Origin: Blastococcus sp. CT_GayMR20
Lineage (GTDB): Bacteria > Actinomycetota > Actinomycetes > Mycobacteriales > Geodermatophilaceae
Assembly: GCF_004570345.1 (NCBI RefSeq)
Contig: NZ_SPQM01000037.1
Location: 1 to 38,040, forward strand
Length of the DNA stretch: 38,040 nt
Direction: 5' to 3'
Part shown: positions 29,763-37,217 of the stretch, one piece after another
How positions within the stretch are numbered: the stretch's first letter is position 1
Layout: each line of letters opens with the position of its first letter
Made by a program: the position numbers and the translations under genes
Notes under the pieces: model-generated
Told to the model about the DNA's origin: nothing
Database searches by the model: none
What the model saw: only the letters and a program-made list of their open reading frames with translations

Positions 29763-31357
29763 GTCGTCAGACCTCGTCGGGCGTCGCGGGACAGCAGCAC
29801 GGTAGCGGGCGCCGAGAGCAGCACCATGATCACGGCATACGGGGCGGCCGCTCCGTACTCCAGTGCACTGCTGGCGGACCAGAACGCCGTGGCCAGCGTG
29901 CGCGTTCCGGTCGGAGCGAGCAGCAGGGTGGCCGTCAGCTCCGTCACCACGGCGAGGAAGACCAGCGCCGCCCCGGCGCCGATGCCGGGAGCCAGCAGCG
30001 GCAGCGTGATCCGGCGCAGCCGGTCCGGCGCCGAGGAGCCGAGGGACGCCGCGACGTCGTCGTACAGCGGGGGCGACTGCTCCGCCGCCCCCCGCACGGG
30101 AACGATCGCGCGCGGCAGGAACAGGATCGCGTAGGCGGCCAGCAGCACCGGCACGGTCTGGTAGAGCCACGGTGTCACCCGGATGCTCAGGGTCACCAGC
30201 GCGAGGGCGACCACGATGCCCGGCACGGAGCTGCCCAGGTAGGTGCTGCGCTCGAGCAGCGTGGCGATCCGGCCGCGGGCCCGCACCGCCAGCCACCCGG
30301 TGGGGAGCGCCATCGCCGTGGTGACCGCCGCCGCGGCGGCCGCGAGCGCCAGCGTCGTCCCGGTGGTCGTGGCCAGGGCGTCCCAGTCGAGGGCCGCGGA
30401 TGCCCCGCGCGCCATCCAGTAGCCCAGGCTGGCCAGGGGCACCGCCAGGGCGAGCCCGACGAGCGCCGCGAGGCCGAGCAGGGCGGGCGCGGTGAGCCCG
30501 CGGAGCGCGACCGGGACCACCGGGCGCGCGGCACCGCGGCCGGTGCGGGCGTATCCCCGCCGGCCGCGCAGCCGGATCTCCGCGAGCAGCAGGAGAAGGC
30601 ACAGCAGCACCAGGACGCCGGCCAGCATGGTCGCGCCGGGGCCGTTGAAGGTCGCGCGGTACTGGTCGTAGATCGCGGTCGTGAAGGTCGGGTACCGCAG
30701 CATCTGCAGCGCGCCGAACTCGGCGAGCAGGTGCAGAGCGACCAGCAGGCTGCCGCCGAGCAGGGCCACCCGCAGCTGCGGCAGCTGCACCCGGAGGAAG
30801 ACCGCCCCGGTGGAGAGGCCGAGCCCGCGGGCGGTCTCCTCCAGCGCCGGGTCGAGGCCGCGGAACGCCGCGGCGACCGGCAGGTAGACGAACGGGAAGT
30901 ACGACAGCGTCACGACCAGGAGAGCGCCGGCGTAGGTGTCGAGGTCGGGCAGCAGCGAGATCCACGCGTAGCTGTTCACGAACGCCGGCACGGCCAGCGG
31001 CGCCACGAGCAGGACGTGCCAGAGGCGGCGGGCCGGCACCGAGGAGCGCTCGACCAGCCAGGCGGCACCGACCCCGAGGACGGCGCAGCAGAGCACGGTG
31101 CCGACCACGAGACGGGCGGTGTTCCACAGCAGTTCGCCGACGCGGGGCCGGAACACGAGGTCCTGCACGCCCGCCCAGCCGAGGTCGACCGTGTACCAGG
31201 CGATGTAGCCCAGCGGCAGCAGCGCCAGCGCCGCGACGGCGACCGCGAGCGCCAGCGTCACCGGTGAACGGCGCAGCCTCCGCCCGGACGCGCCGGGGCC
31301 CCGGTCCGCCGGGGACGGCGCACCGGGAGCCGGGACCTGCAGCGCGGGGGTGGTCAG
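29759..31357 (-). CDS. Ferric-iron ABC transporter permease (double-domain), apparent CTG start
   Basis: The 532-aa protein contains two BinD-type permease halves in one chain (about 12 hydrophobic segments). Each has an EAA-like loop: 'LEETARGLGLSTGAVFLRVQLPQL' and 'YDDVAASLGSSAPDRLRRITLPLL'. This is the FbpB/FutB layout. CTG 31357 overlaps the binding-protein stop as CTGA, the same geometry as the ATGA and GTGA junctions elsewhere here, and the protein would begin '(M)TTPALQ'. The alternative is GTG 31261, which gives 500 aa and still keeps all membrane helices. I choose CTG on operon geometry but am only fairly sure. Confidence 0.85.
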   Translation of the reverse strand: MTTPALQVPAPGAPSPADRGPGASGRRLRRSPVTLALAVAVAALALLPLGYIAWYTVDLGWAGVQDLVFRPRVGELLWNTARLVVGTVLCCAVLGVGAAWLVERSSVPARRLWHVLLVAPLAVPAFVNSYAWISLLPDLDTYAGALLVVTLSYFPFVYLPVAAAFRGLDPALEETARGLGLSTGAVFLRVQLPQLRVALLGGSLLVALHLLAEFGALQMLRYPTFTTAIYDQYRATFNGPGATMLAGVLVLLCLLLLLAEIRLRGRRGYARTGRGAARPVVPVALRGLTAPALLGLAALVGLALAVPLASLGYWMARGASAALDWDALATTTGTTLALAAAAAAVTTAMALPTGWLAVRARGRIATLLERSTYLGSSVPGIVVALALVTLSIRVTPWLYQTVPVLLAAYAILFLPRAIVPVRGAAEQSPPLYDDVAASLGSSAPDRLRRITLPLLAPGIGAGAALVFLAVVTELTATLLLAPTGTRTLATAFWSASSALEYGAAAPYAVIMVLLSAPATVLLSRDARRGLTT

Positions 31358-32376
31358 AGGAGCCCCACGTCCTGCATCAGCTCGGTGACGAGCGGCGCGT
31401 CGAGGGAGCCGGGGTCGACGACCGGCGCGCCCAGTCCGTCGAGCGGCGGCAACGCGTCGGCGGAGGCGACCCCGGTGCCGACGGCGTACTCCAGCGCGCT
31501 GCTGTCGGCCAGCCGCTCCTGCGCCTCCCGGTCGGTGAGGAACCGGACCAGGCGCTGCGCCTCCTCCGGCTGGTCCGAGGAGGCCAGGACGCCGGCGCCG
31601 GAGACGCTGAGGAAGGCGCCCGGGTCGGAGTTGCCGAACCAGTGCAGCGCGGCGTCGTCGCCGATGAGGCCGTCCTGCGCCTGGTCGCGGAACCAGTAGT
31701 AGTGGTAGGTGATGCCGACCGGGACCTCGCCCTCGTCGACGGCCTTCATGATCGCGGTGTTGCTGGCGTAGACCTCGGCGTTGCGCTGCAGTCCGGTCAG
31801 CCACTCGCGGGTGGCGTCCTCGCCCTGGAGCGCGAGGACGGCGCTGACGATCGCCTGGAAGTCGGCGCCGCCGGCGGCGATGGCGACGCGCCCCTCCCAC
31901 TCCGGGGCGGCGAGGTCGAGCATCGACGCGGGGAGTTCGGCCTCGGTGATCTCGGCAGGGTTGTAGATCAGCACGGTCGACCGGGCGGCGAAGCCGACCC
32001 AGTTGCCCGACGCGGGCCGGTACTGCTCCCCCACCTGCTGCAGGGTGGCCTCGTCGAGCGGCGCCAGGAGCCCGGCCTTGTCGACGACGTCGATCGAGGG
32101 GCTGTTCTCGGTGAGGAAGACGTCGGCCGGTGAGGCGTCGCCCTCCTGGACGATCTGGTTGGCCAGCTCGGAGTCGTTCGCGTCGCGGAACTCCAGCTCG
32201 ATGCCGGTCTCCTCGGTGAAGCCCTCCACCATGGTGCGGACCAGGCTCTCGTGCTGGGCGCTGTAGACCGTCAGCGTCGTGCCGTCCGCCGCCTCCGAGC
32301 TCCCGCAGGCGGCCAGGGCACCGGCGACGCCGGCCGAGGTGAGCAGTCCGGCGATCGCCCGGCGGGCCGTGGTCAC
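31354..32376 (-). CDS. Ferric-iron ABC transporter substrate-binding lipoprotein
   Basis: The 340-aa protein from GTG 32376 has a lipoprotein signal with lipobox LAAC (Cys24). It is a class II periplasmic-binding fold of the FbpA/FutA group: 'TLTVYSAQHESLVRTMVEGFTEETGIELEFRDANDSELANQI', 'ADVFLTENSPSIDVVDKAGLL', and 'PVGITYHYYWFRDQA', which includes the Tyr pair used to bind iron. GGAGG lies 9 bases before GTG 32376. An upstream ATG at 32424 is inside the iron box, so it is not the start. The operon order is binding protein, permease, ATPase. Confidence 0.93.
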   Translation of the reverse strand: MTTARRAIAGLLTSAGVAGALAACGSSEAADGTTLTVYSAQHESLVRTMVEGFTEETGIELEFRDANDSELANQIVQEGDASPADVFLTENSPSIDVVDKAGLLAPLDEATLQQVGEQYRPASGNWVGFAARSTVLIYNPAEITEAELPASMLDLAAPEWEGRVAIAAGGADFQAIVSAVLALQGEDATREWLTGLQRNAEVYASNTAIMKAVDEGEVPVGITYHYYWFRDQAQDGLIGDDAALHWFGNSDPGAFLSVSGAGVLASSDQPEEAQRLVRFLTDREAQERLADSSALEYAVGTGVASADALPPLDGLGAPVVDPGSLDAPLVTELMQDVGLL

Positions 32377-32409
32377 GTGGTGGTTCCTCCTGCGTCGACT
32401 GGCCTGCGA

Positions 32410-32428
32410 ATAGGCAAGGCACACCTAA
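32410..32428. promoter_or_regulatory. IdeR/DtxR-type iron box of the iron ABC operon
   Basis: ATAGGCAAGGCACACCTAA matches the 19-bp consensus TTAGGTTAGGCTAACCTAA at 14 positions, with both AGG/CCT arms intact. It lies 34 bases upstream of GTG 32376, so Fe(II)-loaded repressor should switch the importer off. Confidence 0.75.
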
Positions 32429-32492
32429 TCATGATGCCCTCCGGCCGCCACAGCCCGCGGCACGGGAGGGGCCGTCGGCTACAACTGGCTGC

Positions 32493-32933
32493 ATGAGTTC
32501 CCCGCGCCTGCGTCGGGCGCCCTTCGCCGAGCTGACGCCGTTCGAGGTCTACGGCCTCTGCCGGCTGCGGGTCGACGTGTTCGTCGTCGAGCAGGAGTGC
32601 CCCTATCCCGAGCTCGACGGCCGGGACACCGAGCCGGCCACCGTGCACCTGTGGCTCGAGGAGGACGGCGGGATCCTCGCGACCATCCGGGTGCTGGACG
32701 ACGGCGCGACGCGGGCGATCGGGCGGGTCGCCACCGCTGCGAGCGCGCGCGGGCGCGGGCTCGCAGCTCAGCTGATGGAGGAGGGCATCGCGCTGTGCGA
32801 GGGCTTCCCGATCACGCTCGGGGCGCAGGCCCACCTGGAGGGCTGGTACGAGCGGTTCGGCTTCCGGCGCAGCGGGCCCGGCTACGTCGAGGACGGCATC
32901 CCGCACGTGCCGATGCGCCGGGAGGCGGCGTGA
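32493..32933 (+). CDS. elaA: GNAT family N-acetyltransferase, ElaA-like
   Basis: The 146-aa protein has the ElaA hallmark 'VYGLCRLRVDVFVVEQECPYPELDGRDTEPATVHLWLEE'. A GNAT acetyl-CoA loop 'IGRVATAASARGRGLAAQLM' (R/Q-x-x-G-x-A type) follows, and then 'GAQAHLEGWYERFGFRRSG'. It should transfer an acetyl group from acetyl-CoA to an unknown small molecule or amine. The start has no ribosome site; TACAAC lies 7 bases upstream of the ATG, again close to leaderless spacing. It is the first of three coupled genes. Confidence 0.9.
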   Translation: MSSPRLRRAPFAELTPFEVYGLCRLRVDVFVVEQECPYPELDGRDTEPATVHLWLEEDGGILATIRVLDDGATRAIGRVATAASARGRGLAAQLMEEGIALCEGFPITLGAQAHLEGWYERFGFRRSGPGYVEDGIPHVPMRREAA

Positions 32934-33241
32934 CAGCGGACGACGCCACCCTGCTCCGGACGGCGGCCGACCGGCTGGACCTGCTCGCCGGTCGCACCAC
33001 ACCCGGCGACTGGCGCACCCGAGGACTGCTCGCCACCCGGCCGGAGGTGGTGGCCCATCTCGCGGACGGCGCCACCGAGCACGTCGCGGAGGCCCGCGCC
33101 CGCTCCGCCGCGTGGATCGCCGTCCTCTCCCCCGCCGTCGCCGCACCGCTGTCCGCCTGGCTGCGCAGCGCGGCCGGCACCGAGCCGGTCGACGACGCCG
33201 CGGTCGCCCTGGCGCGGACCCTCCTGGACCGGCTCCCGTGA
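32930..33241 (+). CDS. Hypothetical 103-aa helical protein
   Basis: GTG 32930 overlaps the elaA stop in a GTGA junction. The protein is alpha-helical and Ala/Arg-rich: 'DATLLRTAADRLDLLAGRTTPGDWRTRGLLATRPEVVAHLADG', 'HVAEARARSAAWIAVLSPAVAAPLSAWLRSAA'. The layout with conserved-looking W/D positions recalls DinB or MDMPI-like small helical bundles, but I cannot name a family. There is no membrane helix or signal peptide. Its stop overlaps the next gene by 4 bases. Confidence 0.7.
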   Translation: MTADDATLLRTAADRLDLLAGRTTPGDWRTRGLLATRPEVVAHLADGATEHVAEARARSAAWIAVLSPAVAAPLSAWLRSAAGTEPVDDAAVALARTLLDRLP

Positions 33242-33432
33242 CGGGACCCGAGAAGCCGGTCTGCTCGGCGAAGGGGTGCCGGGAACCGGCCGCCTGGCGG
33301 CTGATCTGGAACAACCCGCGGGTGCACACCCCCGACCGGGAGAAGGTCTGGACCGCCTGCGACGAGCACCGCGAGCAGTTGTCCCACCACCTCGCCGTGC
33401 GCTCGTTCCTGCTGCGCGTCGAGCCGTCTTAG
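33238..33432 (+). CDS. Small Cys/His-containing protein, conserved in actinobacteria
   Basis: The 64-aa protein from GTG 33238 (GTGA overlap) has 'VCSAKGCREPAAWRLIWNNPRVHTPDREKVWTACDEHREQL'. Two Cys near the start and a later 'CDEH' could form a zinc site (C-x4-C ... C-x2-H). Such short proteins are found in actinobacteria and sometimes carry misleading names such as acetone carboxylase; I see no carboxylase motif. It ends in 'SFLLRVEPS'. It is the third gene of the ElaA unit and ends at the edge of the MarR promoter. Confidence 0.75.
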   Translation: MTGPEKPVCSAKGCREPAAWRLIWNNPRVHTPDREKVWTACDEHREQLSHHLAVRSFLLRVEPS

Positions 33433-33458
33433 ATGGCTAACCGTTCGATGCCTAAGAT
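33429..33458 (+). promoter_or_regulatory. MarR-gene promoter and candidate autoregulatory site
   Basis: TAAGAT (33453-33458) is a -10 candidate 6 bases before GTG 33465, so leaderless. The stretch carries TTAG-ATGG-CTAA (33429-33440) and an imperfect direct repeat, GATGGCTAA and GATGCCTAA, 15 bases apart. MarR proteins often bind such sites over their own promoter. Confidence 0.4.
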
Positions 33459-33464
33459 CGCGCG

Positions 33465-33893
33465 GTGGCCGCGTCCGAGGAATCGCTCAGCCTTCTCATC
33501 GGCCGATCGGCCAAGGCGCTGAACCGCGCACTCGACGACGTCCTCGTGGCGGCCGGGGGCTCCTCCCCCACCTGGCAGGTCCTGCTCGCCCTCTCCACCG
33601 GCGAACACCGCACCCAGGGCGACCTCGCGGCAGCGATCGGCGTGCGACAGCCGACCCTGGTCCACCACCTCGACGCACTCGAACGCGCCGGCCTCGTGGT
33701 CCGCGAGCGGGTCGACGGCAACCGCCGCGTCCAGCACGTCACCGTGACGAAAGCCGGGGAGGCACTGTTCCTGCGGCTCCGACGGGCGGCGGCCTCCTTC
33801 GACGGTCGGCTGCAGGCCGGCCTCACCGACGCCGACGTCGCCGACCTCCGCCGCCTGCTCGCTGCGCTCACGGAGAACGCCCAGCCGGACTGA
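33465..33893 (+). CDS. MarR family transcriptional regulator
   Basis: The 142-aa protein has the winged helix-turn-helix 'TQGDLAAAIGVRQPTLVHHLDALERAGLVVRERVDGNRRVQHVTVTKAG' and flanking dimerisation helices ('SLLIGRSAKALNRALDDVLVAAGG', 'DADVADLRRLLAALTEN'). It should bind DNA as a dimer and respond to an unknown ligand. No Cys-based redox sensor is present. The start is GTG 33465 and lacks a ribosome site. It is followed by a TetR gene 41 bases downstream, which has its own operator, so the two may be transcribed separately. Confidence 0.92.
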   Translation: MAASEESLSLLIGRSAKALNRALDDVLVAAGGSSPTWQVLLALSTGEHRTQGDLAAAIGVRQPTLVHHLDALERAGLVVRERVDGNRRVQHVTVTKAGEALFLRLRRAAASFDGRLQAGLTDADVADLRRLLAALTENAQPD

Positions 33894-33916
33894 CCCTGCT
33901 TGACGCCGGCGACGAT

Positions 33917-33935
33917 CGGCTAGACCATCTAGCCG
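33917..33935. promoter_or_regulatory. Perfect palindrome overlapping the TetR start codon (autoregulatory operator candidate)
   Basis: CGGCTAGA-CCA-TCTAGCCG has 8-bp arms with a 3-base centre. The final G is the first base of GTG 33935. A TetR dimer bound here would block its own transcription and initiation. Confidence 0.7.
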
Positions 33936-34561
33936 TGGCTATCGCATCAAGCCCGACCGGACGCGTCGAGCGCCGCCGGGCCGCGGTCGTCGACGAGGCC
34001 CTCGACCACGCCGTCGCGCTGATGACCACCGACGGCGTCGGCGCGCTCAGCATCAACGAGGTCGCCCGCCGCATGGGCATCCGCGGGCCGTCCCTCTACA
34101 AGTACTTCCCGTCCCGGCACGCGGTGTACGACGCACTGTTCGCCCGGGGCCTCGCGCTCCAGCAGGCCGCCGTCGGCGCGGCGGTCGCCGACGTGCCGCG
34201 CGGCGCCCCCCGGATCCGCGCGGGTGCGGCGGCCGTCGTCCGCTGGGCCGTCGAGCACCCGGCGCTGGCGCAGCTCCTGTACTGGCGGCCGGTGCCGGGG
34301 TTCGAGCCCTCCGCCGCGACCTTCGCACCGAGCGTCGACGAGATGTCCGACGTCCGAGCCGAGTTCGCCGAGGCCGTCCGCCTCGGCCAGCTCGCCCCCC
34401 GCGCCGACAGCGACGAGACCGTCCGGCTCTACACCGTCGTCCTCGCCGGGCTCATCTCCCAGCAGCTCGCCAACCAGCCCGGCGTGCGCTACGCCGACGG
34501 CGACTTCAGCAGCCTCACCGACGCGGCGATCGACCTTTTCCTGTCCGCCCACACCCCCTGA
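33935..34561 (+). CDS. TetR/AcrR family transcriptional regulator
   Basis: The 208-aa protein has a TetR DNA-binding domain, 'VERRRAAVVDEALDHAVALMTTDGVGALSINEVARRMGIRGPSLYKYFPSRHAVYDALFARGLAL'. The recognition helix is around residues 48-55. The C-terminal ligand domain with 'VRWAVEHPALAQLLYWRPVPGFEPS' resembles the WHG-type group. It should repress itself through the palindrome at 33917-33935 and probably the downstream genes. GTG 33935 is used. It is followed 9 bases later by an SRPBCC gene in the same direction, which makes the SRPBCC pathway a candidate target. Confidence 0.92.
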   Translation: MAIASSPTGRVERRRAAVVDEALDHAVALMTTDGVGALSINEVARRMGIRGPSLYKYFPSRHAVYDALFARGLALQQAAVGAAVADVPRGAPRIRAGAAAVVRWAVEHPALAQLLYWRPVPGFEPSAATFAPSVDEMSDVRAEFAEAVRLGQLAPRADSDETVRLYTVVLAGLISQQLANQPGVRYADGDFSSLTDAAIDLFLSAHTP

Positions 34562-34570
34562 GGAGTCCCC

Positions 34571-35071
34571 ATGCAGACCCTCGACCGCGACGAGGTCAGC
34601 ACCGTCGTCGGCGCCGACCCGGCCGCCGTCTACGCGCTGGTCTCGGACGTGACCCGGACCCCGCGGTTCAGTCCCGAGGTCACCTCTGCCCGATGGCTCG
34701 ACGGCGCGACGCGCGCCGCGGTGGGCGCCCGCTTCGAGGCGGTGAACACGGCGGGGAACGGGCGGTCGTGGAGGAACCGGCCGGTCGTCACGGTCGCCGA
34801 CCCCGGCCGAGAGTTCGCGTTCGCACGCACCGAACCCTTCGCGGGCACCATCGTGTGGCGCTACCGTCTCGAACCTGTCCAGGGAGGGACGCGCGTGACC
34901 GAGAGCTACACGGTGGAGCGGCCGGTCAGCCGCCTCGGATGGCTGGTGATCGAGCACATCTTCGGTGGTGGCGTGCGCCGCGAGGCGCTGCACGACGGTA
35001 TGCGGACGACCCTCGAGCGCATGCGGGTCGTCCTCGAGTCCGACCGCGGCGAGGTCCCGGAACCGCGATGA
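34571..35071 (+). CDS. SRPBCC family protein (polyketide cyclase/START-like)
   Basis: The 166-aa protein is a small helix-grip (Bet v1-like) fold: 'VVGADPAAVYALVSDVTRTPRFSPEVTSARWLDGA', 'AAVGARFEAVNTAGNGRSWRNRPVVTVADPGREFAF', and 'VWRYRLEPVQGGTRVTESYTVERPV', ending in a helix 'RREALHDGMRTTLERMRVVLES'. Such proteins bind hydrophobic ligands; a few are cyclases. GAGGAG precedes ATG 34571. It is the second gene of the TetR operon and overlaps the next gene by 4 bases. Confidence 0.88.
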   Translation: MQTLDRDEVSTVVGADPAAVYALVSDVTRTPRFSPEVTSARWLDGATRAAVGARFEAVNTAGNGRSWRNRPVVTVADPGREFAFARTEPFAGTIVWRYRLEPVQGGTRVTESYTVERPVSRLGWLVIEHIFGGGVRREALHDGMRTTLERMRVVLESDRGEVPEPR

Positions 35072-35436
35072 ACACAGCCCGGGAGCCGTTCGCGCACGAC
35101 GCCGTCCTCGTCCTCGATCCGGACGGCGACGAGAACGCGCCCGGCGGCGCGATCACGGTCGCCCTGTGCGGCAGCTGGACCCACGAGCCACCGTGCCCGC
35201 TGGCACCGCACCACACGCGGGTCCACCGGCACGGCTCCGAGGTGGTCCTGCGGCTGCTCTTCGCCGCCGACCCGGCCGACGAGCCACGGGTGCGCAGGCT
35301 CGTCGACGACGTCCTGGCCCGCGGATGGGGCGACACCCCCGAGGGCAGCCGGACGACGTGGCAGCTGATCGAGTCCGGGCCCTCGCCGGTGGACTTCGCG
35401 GAGCAGGACCACGCCCAGCGGCTGACCCGCAGCTGA
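35068..35436 (+). CDS. Conserved hypothetical protein of the TetR-SRPBCC operon
   Basis: The 122-aa protein starts at ATG 35068 in an ATGA overlap with the SRPBCC gene. It shows 'AVLVLDPDGDENAPGGAITVALCGSWTHEPPCPLAPHHTRVHRHG', with two Cys and several His that may bind metal. Then come 'VVLRLLFAADPADEPRVRRLVDDVLARGWG' and 'TTWQLIESGPSPVDFAEQDHAQRL'. It is soluble and has no recognisable catalytic motif. Translational coupling suggests it works with the SRPBCC protein. It converges with the sigma factor gene, five bases apart at the stops. Confidence 0.75.
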   Translation: MNTAREPFAHDAVLVLDPDGDENAPGGAITVALCGSWTHEPPCPLAPHHTRVHRHGSEVVLRLLFAADPADEPRVRRLVDDVLARGWGDTPEGSRTTWQLIESGPSPVDFAEQDHAQRLTRS

Positions 35437-35441
35437 CCGGC

Positions 35442-36730
35442 TCAGGTCCCGAGTTCCCGGCCGCAGGCGGCGGCGCGGGCCAGGAGCAGCGCCTGTTCCC
35501 GCTCGTTGCGGGTGAGCGAGGCGGCGCGCTCGAACTCCGCGCGGGCCTCCGTCCGTCGTCCCAGCTGTTCGAGCAGGTCACCCCGGACGCTGGGCAGCAG
35601 GTGGTAGCCCTTCAGCACCGGGACGTCGGTGAGGGCGTCGACCAGCTCGAGACCGGCGGCCGGCCCGTAGGCGCGGGACACCGCGACGGCCCGGTTGAGC
35701 TCCACGACCGGGGACGGCGAGATCTCGGCCAGCGCCTCGTAGAGCGCGGCGATCCGCGACCAGTCGGTCTCCTCGACGGAGCGCGCGCGGGCGTGACAGG
35801 CGGCGATCGCGGCCTGCAGCGCGTAGGGGCCCAGCGTCGTCCCCAGGCTCTCGGCGCGGGCGAGCGCGGCGAGGCCGCGGGTGATGAGAACCCGGTCCCA
35901 GCGGCCGCGGTCCTGCTCGGTGAGCAGCACCGGCTGCCCGGACGGGCTCACCCGGGCGGTCAGCCGCGAGGCCTGGATCTCCATGAGCGCTGCCAGGCCG
36001 TGCACCTCGGCCTGCTCCGGGGTCAGCCCGGCGAGGATGCGGCCCAGCCGCATGGCCTCGTTGCACAGTGCCGGGCGGACCAGGTCCTCCCCCGCCGTCG
36101 CCGAGTAGCCCTCGTTGAAGACGAGGTAGATCACCTCGAGCACGGAGGACAGGCGCGCGGTGAACTCGGGCCCCGCCGGCATCTCGAAGGGGACGTGCGC
36201 GGCGGCGAGGCTGCGCTTGGCCCGCACGATCCGCTGCGCCAGCGTCTTCTCCGGGACCAGGAACGCCCGGGCGATCTCGTCGGTCGTGAGCCCGCCGATC
36301 AGCCGGAGGTCAGCGCGACCCGCGCCTCGCGGGACAGCACCGGGTGGCAGGAGATGAACACCAGCCGGAGCACGTCGTCCTCGACGACCTCGTCGAGCGC
36401 GGCTGCCCAGTCCGGCTCCTCGGCCTCCTCCAGGTCGCGACCCAGCTCCGCCGTCTTGCGCCGCAGGGTCTCCGCCCGCCGGAAGGCGTCGATCGCCCGG
36501 TGCTTCGCGGTGGCCATCAGCCACGCCCCGGGCGTGGCCGGCACACCGGTGCCGGACCACTGATCCAGGGCCGCGACCAGGGCGTCCTGGGCGAGCTCCT
36601 CCGCCAGGCCGACATCGCCGGTCACGCGGGTGAGTGCGCCGACGATGCGGGCGGACTCCATGCGCCAGACGGCGTCGACGACGCGGTGCACATCCGTCGT
36701 CGACGCCGTCCGGGCGGGAGGCGACGTCAT
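35442..36730 (-). pseudogene. ECF42-type RNA polymerase sigma factor with a one-base frameshift
   Basis: From ATG 36730 the protein has sigma-2 ('AEELAQDALVAALDQW', 'PGAWLMATAKHRAIDAFRRAE') and stops at TGA 36299-36301 after 'REARVALTSG'. In the -1 frame the family continues exactly: 'LRLIGGLTTDEIARAFLVPEKTLAQRIVRAKRSLAAAHVPFEMP' (sigma-4), then a TPR-like C-terminal extension ('LTRGLAALARAESLGTTLGPYALQAAI', 'VVELNRAVAVSRAYGPAAGLELVDAL', 'LLPSVRGDLLEQLGRRTEA'). One C seems missing at about 36305-36310 (ACCTCC instead of ACCCTCC). With it restored the product is 429 aa, normal for ECF42. It may be a real inactivation, a sequencing error or, less likely, recoding; no slippery heptamer is seen. 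Confidence 0.85.
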
Positions 36731-37149
36731 GCGCCCTGCTGCGCCACGGTCTCGCGCAGCTGGTTCTCCTTCTCCTGGAGTTCGGGCGTGAACGCCTCAC
36801 CGAAGTCCTCGGCGGTCGAGAACGGGCGGATCTCGAGCTCGCCGCCGCGGAAGGGGGCCTTCTTCGCCCACTCGAGGGCCTCCTCGCGGGAGGACACCTC
36901 GAAGACCCAGTAGCCCGACACCAGCTCCTTGGTCTCGGTGAACGGACCGTCGATGACGGTGGCGTTGCCGTCGGCGTCGAACTGCACGCGCGCGCCGGAG
37001 GAGCTGGGCCGCAGACCGTCACCGTCGAGCATCACGCCGGCCTTGACGAGCTCCTCGTTGTAGGCGCCCATCGCCTCGAGCATCGCCGTGCTGGGCATCT
37101 CGCCCCGCTCGCTCGCCTCGGTCGCCTTGACGATCACCATGAAACGCAT
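36727..37149 (-). CDS. DGPF/YCII-related domain protein (ECF42 partner)
   Basis: The 140-aa protein has the DGPF hallmark 'VIDGPFTETKELVSGYWVFEVSSREEALEWAKKAPFRGGELEIRPF' and a YCII-like start 'MRFMVIVKATEASERGEMP'. The fold is a dimeric ferredoxin-like barrel. Genes of this type are linked to ECF42 sigma genes; the protein's molecular role is not settled. GAAGGAGAC precedes ATG 37149. The sigma start overlaps its stop as ATGA. A candidate ECF42 promoter lies about 70 bases upstream, which would make the unit self-activating. Confidence 0.93.
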   Translation of the reverse strand: MRFMVIVKATEASERGEMPSTAMLEAMGAYNEELVKAGVMLDGDGLRPSSSGARVQFDADGNATVIDGPFTETKELVSGYWVFEVSSREEALEWAKKAPFRGGELEIRPFSTAEDFGEAFTPELQEKENQLRETVAQQGA

Positions 37150-37217
37150 CGCGGTCTCCTTCGCTGGGGAACGGGGGCTGGTCGTGCTGACCGGCGCGGA
37201 GCCCGTTCTACACACAC

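Noticed and set aside
28692..31127. Apparent 811-residue fusion of permease and ATPase
   Set aside because: The upstream portion is a shadow of the permease gene; the ATPase starts at ATG 29762 in an ATGA overlap.
29759..32422. Apparent 887-residue fusion of binding protein and permease
   Set aside because: The upstream part is an out-of-frame reading of the binding lipoprotein, which has its own signal peptide and stop; the junction is CTGA overlap and not a fusion.
36299..36320. Programmed -1 frameshift in the sigma factor gene
   Set aside because: There is no X-XXY-YYZ slippery heptamer or clear downstream structure; an indel or sequencing error is simpler.
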